The position numbers and the translations under genes are program-made. A DNA stretch of 64,000 nt from Marchantia polymorpha subsp. ruderalis. Its lineage: Eukaryota > Streptophyta > Marchantiopsida > Marchantiales > Marchantiaceae. Positions 32,321 through 41,734 of this stretch are shown here, piece after piece. The stretch is from assembly GCA_037833965.1 (NCBI GenBank), contig AP031352.1, positions 3,142,501-3,206,500 on the forward strand, given 5' to 3'. The notes beneath the pieces were generated by a model. The model searched no databases and was not told the origin of the DNA. It saw only the letters and a list, made by a program, of their open reading frames with translations. Each line of letters begins with the position of its first letter. The stretch's first letter is position 1.

Positions 32321-35300
32321 ATGACCTTCGACCGGGCGGCGGAGAACGTCCCATTCTTGAATTCGCGATTCCAATCTCTTGTGCGCGCTGCGCGCATCCA
32401 TCTGCTGGCTGCGGAACATTCTCGACGTCGTCGCACAGGAGATTTCTTGTTGATTGAGGGAGAAGTGAGTGCGCGTGATTTGGAATTGAGGGCGATTAGA
32501 GTTTGCCGAGAGAGAAAGAAACCCGGGCGGTGCGGAAGTAGAATGAGCGGGCGAGCGAACCCCAGGAACGCAATGACGAGACCGAGCAGATTGCGGATGG
32601 TGCCACTTCGCCTACCGCAGAACGGGCTGCGCGCTTTTGAGGAGCGCTTAATAGCAAGAAAGCTCGATTTCTTGCTATGGGGATGGAATTACATCTGTGC
32701 GAATATGGTGCGCGAGTGGCTAGAGCCACAGGGACCACCCTCGCGCGGATTGCGTCCGCATGTTGACCGGTGGACAGTCCAAGATTGGGCGCAGGCGTTG
32801 GGAAGATGTGCTGGCATGCCAGGGCATCTCCTTTTCGACAGTGAGAGCATCAAGGTGACCAAGCAAGAAGAGGCGCAATTTGTGGAGCTGTTCAAGACCG
32901 GGAGGTCTACCAAGAATGGGTACAGGACCCGTGATTACAAGGATCGATTTCGCCGGACTTTGTCCGCGGCGCTGATGCAATTACTACAGCCGCACCGCGC
33001 CTGCTACATCACATTGTGGCAGGTCTCTTTTGTGGAGTGCGTCATCGAGGGAACTCCAATTCACTGGGCGAGCATCCTGCACAGGGTGATGCGACAGCAC
33101 GCGTTTGAGGAGAAGGGGGGAACTCTAAACCATCTTTCTCCTTTCCTCATCAATTTTTATCGACAGCGGAATTGTTTGACAGCGGCGGAGCTTGAACATT
33201 TTCCGCCATTGTCCATCGACCATCCCGGGAAGTATGTGCGGGAGAACGAGGTCGATACTGATGCAGAGGAGTCACCGACTTCTACCCCATCAAGACGGAG
33301 GGACGAAGGGAGACACACCCCTGCAGCGCGAGTGCCGCGGAAGCGGCGATGGAGGGAAGAGTCTGAAGAGGAGCAGCATCAAGAACCCTCTGCTCCCATT
33401 CGACCGCGGCCGCTGTGCGAGCCATACAGCCGGCCGAAGCAGAAGGCACGCAGACTGGTGTTGCCAGCTGACAGTGCAGACACGGCGACAATTGCGACGG
33501 AGCAAGGAAGTGCGTCGCCAGAGAGGCATGAGGAAGCGCGGACGACCGCAGGAGCGACGGGCCACGCTGCAACCTCGACGGGAGAGAGGCCGCCTACGGG
33601 CCAAGGGCCTCCGGAGTTACCACGTGCGATGCGGACAGATGTTCCGTTTGCGCACAGGCGAACCTCCGCGGACGGACGAGCCTCCGCGGACCGGCGAACA
33701 CAAGTGGACGTGGATCTACGCTTACGCGTGGGAAGGAGCAGTCCGCCTGTGCACAGGCGCTCACCTGTGCACAGGTCGCTTGTGCACAGGACACCTCCAC
33801 ACGTGCCGCCTGTGCACAGGCAAGAATCACCCCCGTTCCAACGTAGGAAGGGGAAGGAGCCGGCGGAAGAACCGCCTACGAGACACCGGCCCTCGGGGCC
33901 AGACCCTCCGGCGCACCACGCGCCGCAATTTGCGCCTTCGGCGCCAGGGCCTTCGAGCCGAGGAGATACGAGCAGAGAGCGTGCGGAGGCCGCACCATCG
34001 GCGGGAAGTCCGCCGATAGATGCGCCTTCGGCGGTAGGGCCTATAGGCCAAGGGACATCGGGCGTGCGGCCCCCGGTCATGTCGCCTTCGGCGATAGATG
34101 TCCGCGGCGCTACGCCTGCGGCGGACAAGGCGCCGGCAAATGCGCCTGCGCACGGGCCGGGCACAGCCCCCACGGACCGATCAAGGGAGCAGCAGACGGA
34201 GGAGCGGAGTGACTGTCCGCGGGATGAAATCTCGATGCGCGATGCGCAATCCAACCCCGCGCAGCCACCCTCCGCTCAATCGCCTTCGGCGGCGGACGAC
34301 GGCGGCAGAGAGGATGCGGTAGACAATCAACAAGCGAGAGACGGGGATGCCGCACGGGTACATTCGCCTTCCGCCTTAGACATTTTGGCGACGAGCAGCG
34401 AGGCTGCAGCCGTGCCTTCGCAGGCAGCACACGTCGACGACGTGCAGCCCCACTCGGGGCAGTCGCCGACGCAATCAATGGCGACTGAAATTCTCCACTC
34501 GGATGATGACGACGGAGGCTCCACGGAAGAAATGTCAGGAGCAGAAGACACCGAGGAGGAGGAGGAGGAAATTGTTGGAGCGCCGGCGGCGGCGCTCTCT
34601 GAGCAGGTGATTCCGTTGCTGCGGTACTTGGATCGCAAGGTCGATAAATACGCCGACCCACTCCAGCCGGGATCTTACATCGAGTTAGTGCGCAGGCGGA
34701 CTCGCACTAAAGTCCACACCAGCAAGCTATTAGCTAGAGTGGACCAGGAGTTGAGGGACTTGAAGGAGAAGCATGCGTGCTTGTGGGGTCAGTACAAGCT
34801 TAATCAGAAATTCTACAAGCACACCGAGAAGATGAAGGATGAAAAACTGGGCGAGCTCACCAAGGAGCAGGTGAAGGTCAAGGAAGCACTCATTTCTGAG
34901 CAGGCCCAGAATCGGATTTTGTCAGAGGAGCTCGTGCGACAGACGCGGTTGTTGGAACAATGTCAGCTCGCACGGCAGGCGGATGAAGAGTTAATCCGCA
35001 GGTTGCAGTCAGAGTGTGGCGAATTGAGAGCGCAACGTGCTGAAGCCGAATCGCAATTAGTGATAATTGAAGAGGATCGCAGGAAGGAGGCGGATCGCAC
35101 AAAGGTGGAGACGGCGAGGCGAGTCGCCCACTGTCTCAAGGGCTACGCCCACTGGGAAGTGAAGGCGCAGGAGAAACTCACACTGCGTGAGTTTGAATTG
35201 CGCGCAGCCGGGTTGTTGTCAGGCGACAGTAGGAGTCGGCGGAAGGTAGCGAAGAAGCTCGATGCCTTTCTGTCGAAGGCACAGGATACCATGTCCGCCC

Positions 35301-35458
35301 TCGAAGGGGAGGTGTCCGCGGCGTTGCAGAGGTTGGGACTGCGCAGTCGAGCGGAAGATTGGCAGGGTAGGGAGTTAGTGCGCGGCAGTCGGCCGCGCAG
35401 GAGACGTAGTACAGGTTCCGCGGAGTGTAGTGTAGCGTGGTTCCGTGCAGGCGTGTAG
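32321..35458 (+). CDS. type I element protein, intact, 1045 aa
   Basis: ATG at 32321 (MTFDRAAENV), stop at 35456-35458. It aligns along its whole length with the 1035-aa protein at 19773: N-terminal LDFLLWGWNYI and GGTLNHLSPFLINFY, linker, SALDILATS box, EQVIPLLRYLDRK, coiled coil, GDSRSRRKVAKKLDAF and Arg-rich tail. The main length difference is a local in-frame gain of 11 residues around 33740-33790, where extra GTGCAC palindromes encode additional PVHR/LVHR units. The linker also differs by many substitutions. The coiled-coil segment around 34800-34900 (KHTEKMKDEKLGELTKEQ) is clearly diverged from the other copy while the flanks are conserved. Two intact copies with conserved domains but a variable linker suggest selection on the protein during spread. 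Function is unknown. Confidence 0.8.
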   Translation: MTFDRAAENVPFLNSRFQSLVRAARIHLLAAEHSRRRRTGDFLLIEGEVSARDLELRAIRVCRERKKPGRCGSRMSGRANPRNAMTRPSRLRMVPLRLPQNGLRAFEERLIARKLDFLLWGWNYICANMVREWLEPQGPPSRGLRPHVDRWTVQDWAQALGRCAGMPGHLLFDSESIKVTKQEEAQFVELFKTGRSTKNGYRTRDYKDRFRRTLSAALMQLLQPHRACYITLWQVSFVECVIEGTPIHWASILHRVMRQHAFEEKGGTLNHLSPFLINFYRQRNCLTAAELEHFPPLSIDHPGKYVRENEVDTDAEESPTSTPSRRRDEGRHTPAARVPRKRRWREESEEEQHQEPSAPIRPRPLCEPYSRPKQKARRLVLPADSADTATIATEQGSASPERHEEARTTAGATGHAATSTGERPPTGQGPPELPRAMRTDVPFAHRRTSADGRASADRRTQVDVDLRLRVGRSSPPVHRRSPVHRSLVHRTPPHVPPVHRQESPPFQRRKGKEPAEEPPTRHRPSGPDPPAHHAPQFAPSAPGPSSRGDTSRERAEAAPSAGSPPIDAPSAVGPIGQGTSGVRPPVMSPSAIDVRGATPAADKAPANAPAHGPGTAPTDRSREQQTEERSDCPRDEISMRDAQSNPAQPPSAQSPSAADDGGREDAVDNQQARDGDAARVHSPSALDILATSSEAAAVPSQAAHVDDVQPHSGQSPTQSMATEILHSDDDDGGSTEEMSGAEDTEEEEEEIVGAPAAALSEQVIPLLRYLDRKVDKYADPLQPGSYIELVRRRTRTKVHTSKLLARVDQELRDLKEKHACLWGQYKLNQKFYKHTEKMKDEKLGELTKEQVKVKEALISEQAQNRILSEELVRQTRLLEQCQLARQADEELIRRLQSECGELRAQRAEAESQLVIIEEDRRKEADRTKVETARRVAHCLKGYAHWEVKAQEKLTLREFELRAAGLLSGDSRSRRKVAKKLDAFLSKAQDTMSALEGEVSAALQRLGLRSRAEDWQGRELVRGSRPRRRRSTGSAECSVAWFRAGV
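33738..33811 (+). repeat. cluster of GTGCAC palindromes inside the ORF
   Basis: Four CTGTGCACAGG-type units in about 75 bp (near 33747, 33763, 33780 and 33810), encoding repeated VHR. The homologous stretch at about 21187-21240 in the nested copy has fewer units. Confidence 0.75.
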
Positions 35459-35494
35459 CGTAGTGCAGTGTAGTGTTAGGTAGGACTTAGAAGG

Positions 35495-35523
35495 TATAAA
35501 ATAGTTCCAGGCGTTTTGCCTGG
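35495..35523 (+). promoter_or_regulatory. TATA box plus hairpin with compensatory change
   Basis: TATAAAATAG at 35495-35504 and CCAGGC-GTTTT-GCCTGG at 35507-35523. Compared with the other four copies (CAAGGC/GCCTTG), the second stem position changed A to C and its partner T to G. Pairing is therefore preserved, which argues that the stem matters. Confidence 0.72.
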
Positions 35524-36465
35524 GGTTCTTTCCCATCAGAAGTGCAGATCAGGAACCCATTTCCTTTGCGTGTTTGTGTCCTTGAGTTCTGTCACCACGC
35601 ACGAGGAGTTACAACTTAGCGTTCCGCATTTTGTAGCTGAAGGCCTTCGGCCGAATGTTCAGAGCTAGTACATTGGTTAGAGACTTGAGTAGTTCGGATC
35701 TGCACCTGCGGGTGACTGCCGATGCTCAGAGCCAGTGACTAGTTAGATACTTGAACAGTTTCGCCCCTACACCTTCGAGTGTTTCTTTCTGATTGTACTC
35801 CTTGGGATTTTTCCCCTGAATGCCAAAGTGAAGTTTTGCTACTTCGTGTAAGCCTTGGTTGTAAATTCAGGTTACGCTGCAGCAGGTGCCTTGAGGGTAA
35901 CCCCTGTAGTATTTCTGGGAATGACAAGTGCCTGAGAATTCAAACTCTTCAATAGACTGTTGTTGTGTTACTGGAATGTTCCTCAGTGAGTCCTTCAGTG
36001 CGGACCTGTGTTCTCTGCGCGTTTTGTGAGTTGAGAGTGTTGTTCACCGCGTATGAGTGACTTCGATCCGAAGTAGGCAGTCCAAACCGGGTTTCCTACA
36101 CTAGCAGCAAGCTAGTGGAAGCGTTGTAAAAGCCGGAGTTGGAAGTCACTGCCCGCAGCTTTGCCGAGTGTGCTCGCGAGAGACTTTCCCCCTGAAATCT
36201 TGAAGTAGAGGTCCTAACGGATCTCTGGGTTGTATTTCTGTAGTTTCAGGTGTGTGTGTGTGTGTGTTACGCTGCACTGTGCGACCTCCGAGTGCGCTCC
36301 GAGTGGACACTTGCAGTATTTCTGGGAGTGACAGTTGCCTGAGAATTCAAACTCCTCAATAGTCTGTTAAAACGTGACACTTTGTACCCTGTGTGTTCCT
36401 CTGTCCCTGTGGGTTCGACCTTTCTACCACTATATTGCAGTTTTAGCCTTTAGTGGGTTATTACA

Positions 36466-36470
36466 TCAAC
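36466..36470. repeat. target site duplication TCAAC, right copy
   Basis: Partner of 31090-31094. Confidence 0.95.
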
Positions 36471-36623
36471 ATTGACATAATTGTTCAAAACTGTATTTCA
36501 GTGTGAATAAAAACTTGACATTATCGTCAATCAAGACAAAATTGTTTTATCATCAAGATATTTCTTGATGATACAAGATTGTAGTAGAATTTTTTTTTTT
36601 AATTTTGATCAACTGTTGATCAA

Positions 36624-37774
36624 TCCTTGATTTGATTGACAACCCTATCCTAGATCTTGAATCCTAGATCCAAGTTTTACTTCTATTAACATGATCTACA
36701 ATTAGAAGAGGTGAAGAGTTATAAATATCTATGCATTGATTTTTCTAATGATTATAGTTGGGCACTTTGTGTGCAAAAGAGAGTAGAAGGTGGTTACAAA
36801 GCTCTATATTCATTGCTAAATCGGTGTAGAAAGGCTCATCTTGTGTCTTGGAGTCTTAGGAAATTTTTATTCAGAAGCTTAGTCTTGCCGGTAGTATTGT
36901 ATGGAACCCAAGTGTGGGGTCCTGGTTGTAAGAAGACAAGTTGGGAGCGTGTGGAGAGGGTGCAGAAGATATTTCTACAAGAAGAATTGGGTGTGAGAAA
37001 CCAAACCTCATATGCTATTCTTCTTGCGGAAACAGGTTGTTTACCTCTAGAGGCTGAAGCTCTATACTTGACCATCACTTACATCACAAGGGTGAGATCT
37101 CTTGATGCTTCTCGCCTTGCTCCTCAGGCTTTGAGTGCCACACGTGCCAAAGGATGGTTAGCGGATGTGATAACTTGGTCTTTGAGGTGGAATGTGACGG
37201 AACGCGATTGGGACCTACAACCTATAGCACTATGTGAACGTCTAAAGGAGGAGATTCTGAACATTATTTGGAGCAAGCGCGGCACCAAGATGCAGTTTTA
37301 TCAACTTCATGTGAATCATATGCTTGTTCATTGTGAACAGTATTACCTACTTGCATGAATCTCTACATCCTTACGTCATATTATTGCTAGGCATAGAACT
37401 GGATCTCATAGACTTGGAATTGAGGAAGGACGTTGGCTTAATATTGATATGAGTGAACGTATTTGTAGGCTATGTGATGGAAGAGAAGTTGAGTATGAAG
37501 AGCATGTATTTCTTACTTGTACTAGATATACAAAGATTAGAGTGAATATAATATAGATGTAGAGAATTTTTATTCTTTGTTACAGTTAGTTCCTTTTGAT
37601 CTAGGTTGTTATATTAGGTACATTATTAGTTATCGTTCTAGTGCTCTTGGCACTAGCTAGGGATTGGCCTTTGGGGTCTTATCCCTTGTTTGTGGTTGTC
37701 GCTTGTATTGTGTTTTTCAGCCTTTTGACCCTTTGTGTCCCTCGAGCTTGATCTATTACCATTACCATTACCAT
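36624..37774 (+). mobile_element. 5'-truncated LINE (non-LTR retrotransposon) fragment
   Basis: It contains the C-terminal coding end of a LINE (36690-37556), a 3' untranslated part, and ends in three ATTACC units (about 37756-37774). Short tandem repeats at the 3' end are typical of several LINE clades. A possible 10-bp target duplication TGTTGATCAA occurs at 36614-36623 and 37775-37784. The surrounding DNA is rich in TTGATCAA, so this may be coincidence and the left border is uncertain. Confidence 0.55.
36690..37556 (+). pseudogene. LINE ORF2 C-terminus, one in-frame stop
   Basis: The frame opens after a TAA at 36687 and runs to TAG at 37554-37556, interrupted by one TGA at 37356-37358. 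It begins LEEVKSYKYLCIDFS, the usual sequence just after the reverse transcriptase catalytic core. It then has LVLPVVLYGTQVWGP and WERVERVQKIFL, characteristic of LINE RT thumb/connection regions. After the stop the same frame gives HRTGSHRLGIEEGRW and a terminal zinc-knuckle-like CRLC-x10-HVFLTC motif. The endonuclease and catalytic RT parts are missing, as expected from 5' truncation. The call rests on this motif order and is firm for the superfamily but not for the clade. Confidence 0.8.
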
Positions 37775-37784
37775 TGTTGATCAA

Positions 37785-40750
37785 AACTGGATTATTGTAG
37801 TGCTAATTGAAACTAAACTACAAACTTGATAAAAAGAAAAAAATTCTATCATGGATTAAATCTTGATCAACTCGTAAATAAAAAAGAAATTGTCGTTATG
37901 CCAATTGAAACCTTTACAATGAATCCAATGAATCTTTTATCATGTTTGAGATGAGCCCTCAACTTAAAATATCTTCACAGATCTTTCAACGTGTCTGCTT
38001 TTAGTCACTCTTTGTGATGAAAATTAATCTCATGAACGTAAACAAGATTATTAAGATAGTAAGATTGACGCTCATTATGTTTGTAGGTGTACCTTGTTGC
38101 TGAATAGGATATTAGTAAGAATTGATTTGAATTTCTTCGTCCTTTTTATAACTTACCGTGCAAACAAGAGTATGCTTCAAAGAAAACCTTCTTTGTACCT
38201 CCTCTTCTTGCTCTGAAACTAACTTTTGACTGAAACTCATACAAAATAACGATCCAAGAAAATCAACGCAGACTTATGTGGTTTAAATCTATAAATGCTA
38301 TGTCTAGAGGAATATCAATTTGAAATAAACTAAGTTTGTGTAAATGAGAACTACGATTTGATTTCTTATGTTGTGATAGACTAAGTCTAATTGTAGTAAG
38401 TAGAGTAACTCTGACATATATTTATTATTTATGAAAAAATAATAATTAAAGTGTTTTTATAAATGATTTAACAAGAATTTTACTCAAATTGATTAATATA
38501 AATGAGCTTTTACTTTTTTACTCCTCGTAAAATCAAGTACTAGTCAATAATATATGATCAAGTATGAATGAAAACTTTCTAGTATTATTTGTCTCACTAA
38601 TTCAACACATAAATGTTATATAAAAAATATTATCATTATTAATAATTATAATTAAATAAAATTTATAATATTTTTTATAAATTATACAACATGTTTCAAT
38701 AATTATAATATTTTTTTTGCAATCTAATCTGTAAAAAAATTAATTTTTATGAAGATCATAGATCTATAAAAATTTATTATTTTAATGCAAAATCTATACT
38801 TTTACTTGATAATGTCATTGTTTGTTTTGTAGAATCATAAATGTCAAAAAAGTAATCTGCAGATCTAGATTGATAATTGAAAAAAATCAGAGGTTATGAA
38901 CAACTAAAAAAATTCGCACCTAAAATTCAAATATGAAAAAATAGCAAATCCGTTTTTGAAAGAGTGTCTATTGAAATTAATTGTGCAGAAATTTTTATAG
39001 AAAATTCACATGCAATTTGAAAAAAATTAATACATCTAATTGAGCCAAAATAAAATAAATAAAATATAGAATTAATCATGTCAAATTTTTTTTGCACGAT
39101 CATTGACACTAACATAACACATTATAATCTAACTATTGTATGAATGGTGAGAATTATTATTCACATTAAAAAAAAATTTGAAGATTTTGAATTTTGAAAT
39201 AATTATCTAAAAAATCTTTCAATCTTCATAATGTATTAGCCAACTACACATTTTTCTTTAGAATTCTATTTAGATTAATAAGGTGATATAATGCTGAATT
39301 TATAATTTAAGAGAAATTAAATTATGATAAATTTGGAGAAGTAAGTTAAATAATTTGATAAATTGAATCGCATCAAATATAGTATCAAATATTTATATCT
39401 TTTAATTCTTGACGTTATAATTTCAAAGATTTAGCAAAGATGAAAACTTCAGTATAGCCCATAAGAAAACATACAGCAAGCAATCATCAATAGTATAATT
39501 TAATGAATGTTCTGACATTAGAATCAACTTATTTAAGTCATTGCTTGATGGTTTAGTTCTATTATATCTAATATTGCAAGGTGAGATGCATATCATGAAT
39601 CAAATCCACGAATCTATCATCTGTTAATGCATCCTTTTATATATGTTTGTTCCCAGTTTGTTAAGCTATATCAAGTTACATTTTCCAGCTTTTAGGATAG
39701 TGATAATAACGAAAAATTGACTCTTGTTCTGTATCATGACTCTGTATTTGTCCTTCATGTGTTTAAAATAGGAAAATATTTGTGCAATCTCGTTTAGCTT
39801 TCTTCTCTTTTTAGATTTGTTTAGCTAATTTCTTCCACAATGTCCTTTATTTGAATCACCTTGAACAAATTTTGTCTCTCCAAGCTCACAAATAGATCCA
39901 TCTACCTTATGGGAAGATACTCAAAAGATAGATACTGGAAAGATACTGAATCTTCGGCACCTGGAAGTCATCTATTATGATAGGCTGAAATACAATTTCC
40001 TCCATTCAAATGATAGCATGAACACATTACAAAAGCTTTTCAATTCCATCAGATCGTTCTTTTTTTTTTATCAAGATTTTTTGACACAACTGTCGACTAA
40101 AAGGTTTAGGTATATGCTACTTTCTTATACTTGTGTAATTTCATATTAATGCTAGAAAAAATGATTATATGTATAATGATTTTTTCATTGAAATGTTTGA
40201 TTCATCCAATTTAGAACATATCATTGATATTATCATGTACGATATTTATTATATTCTGAATGTTTATAAAGAAACTACTCACAATTATCTGGATACATCA
40301 CTACATTCATTTGTAAGAAATGATTATATAATTAGAGTTTTGTACGTATGAGACCTAAGCACACAGCTTTTTAGAGAAGTATTATATTTAAAGTTCAGTT
40401 TTATATTTCTGATGATTTTATAAAGTTTTTTTTAAAAAATTAGAACTACGTTTTAATGTTAAAGATTTCGAAAAAAATTCAGAAATAGATAACACTCAGT
40501 AAATTTTATTCAGTTACATTGAATGGCAGGGAAAATATATATCATAGATTCCATATTTTGAAATATAAAACATTATGAATATGTAATTTCTTTTGTGTAT
40601 ATTTGAAAATCTACATAAAATGAATGAAACTTTGTAGTTATGCACATGAATTGATATTTGTTGTCATCCAACACTCATGTTTCATCATCATCCAACAGAG
40701 CATGTTTCCAAAATGTGCCCAACTATTAGTATCTTTCAAACATCTGCTAC
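37785..40750. other. AT-rich non-coding region
   Basis: AT-rich DNA with only short chance ORFs. I see no gene or complete element. Confidence 0.55.
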
Positions 40751-41734
40751 TCATCTTGGTAATAATATTTGATTATTGTCAGAGTTGTACAAAGAAAGCA
40801 TGAGACTCTTTGTAATATTCTTCACTTTGTTGGTAACTGATTTGATCACAATATCAATTTGATGAGGAATACACCATGTACAAAGAATTGCATGAATAGC
40901 CTATTTGTCAAAAAATGTAACAATTTCATCAACATGTCGAGTATTTATTCTCTCATCATCAGTTGCAACACTCAGGAGCTTATCGCACCACAGTTTGTAT
41001 AGACTATTCAAGAATTTCATAATCATAGTCACCGTATTAATCGCTGTGTGGCAATCAAAATGGGGTACCCAGACAAAGTGCAAATTATCAAGTTTACGTT
41101 TAACACAAACCCAAAAGCATATGTTGAGTTAAGTTGTGCCCTGCTGTCCGCTTCCATCAAATGTCAAGGGAAAAGTCCACACTTTAGGAAGTGCAAAAAA
41201 TTTATAGTAATTTAAAGGTTTGTGACTACAATAATGAGGATGTACTGACCGACTATATGATCATTCAATCCTGCCAATTTTGCGTTTTTTATGCATGTTT
41301 GATAATATTTGATAGCTGCCGTCTAGCAAAATGAAAGAAGTGTTTAGTATGATCAATGTTAAAATAAAATCAAAGTATATTTTTAATTTTGACACGATAG
41401 AAGCCATCTTCTTGAATCTTTAAAAAATTTCATAGCATCCACCATAATGATTGGCTACTCACCATACTCCTCATCATCTTTTGTATTGAAGAACATTTTT
41501 AGATAATATTATTCACCATTGAAGCTTTGATTGTGAATATAAGCGCAATGGAATCTTTGGTGAAATAAGATTCAACATTCCCCAGTATATGTAAGAAATA
41601 ATTTTCTTCTTCTTTCTCGATAAAGTTTGATACTCAGTCCATGCATTTGCATGTTGTCTTTGATGATGATTTTGGTAAAATTCAGGATGGAAGGTCTGCC
41701 ACACCATGACGTTTTGTGTACGCTGTCTTTTCAC
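40751..41734 (-). pseudogene. hAT-like transposase remnant
   Basis: One frame, read with several stops (for example at 41131-41129 and just after 40901), yields a recognisable series. Near 41630 there is NAWTEYQTLS, as in the N-terminal part of plant BED/hAT-like transposases. Near 41180 there is VWTFPLTFDGS. Then come LDNLHFVWVPHFDCHTA, LWCDKLLSVATDDERI and, near 40860, CTWCIPHQIDIVIK. The pattern W-x-DGS, HLxxxPxFxxHT, WxxKLLSVxTDxE and WCxPHQxDxVxK is that of DUF659/hAT-type transposases, where these residues lie in the RNase H-like core. No terminal inverted repeats or 8-bp target duplications were found. The copy is inactive and old. Family assignment is by motif memory. Confidence 0.6.

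Larger units (their letters stand above)
31095..36465 (+). mobile_element. type I TG...CA element, complete and intact, 5371 bp
   Basis: The ends are TGTGGTACCCCACTTTTGGC and CCTTTAGTGGGTTATTACA, flanked by TCAAC. The layout matches the nested copy at 18560 throughout: 5' region with palindromes (TTCGCCTGTGCACAGGCGAA at 31600-31619), intact ORF 32321-35458, TATA and hairpin 35495-35523, and a tail with duplicated 56-bp units and GT repeat. Unlike the nested copy it sits in AT-rich host DNA, so the insertion preference is not limited to other elements. No pol-like ORF occurs inside or next to it. Confidence 0.93.

Noticed and set aside
31095-36465. Reading the units at 18560-23894 and 31095-36465 as the two LTRs of one retrotransposon
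   Set aside because: Their target duplications differ (TCCAG and TCAAC), and the interval contains the rest of the outer type II element and AT-rich host DNA, so they are separate insertions.
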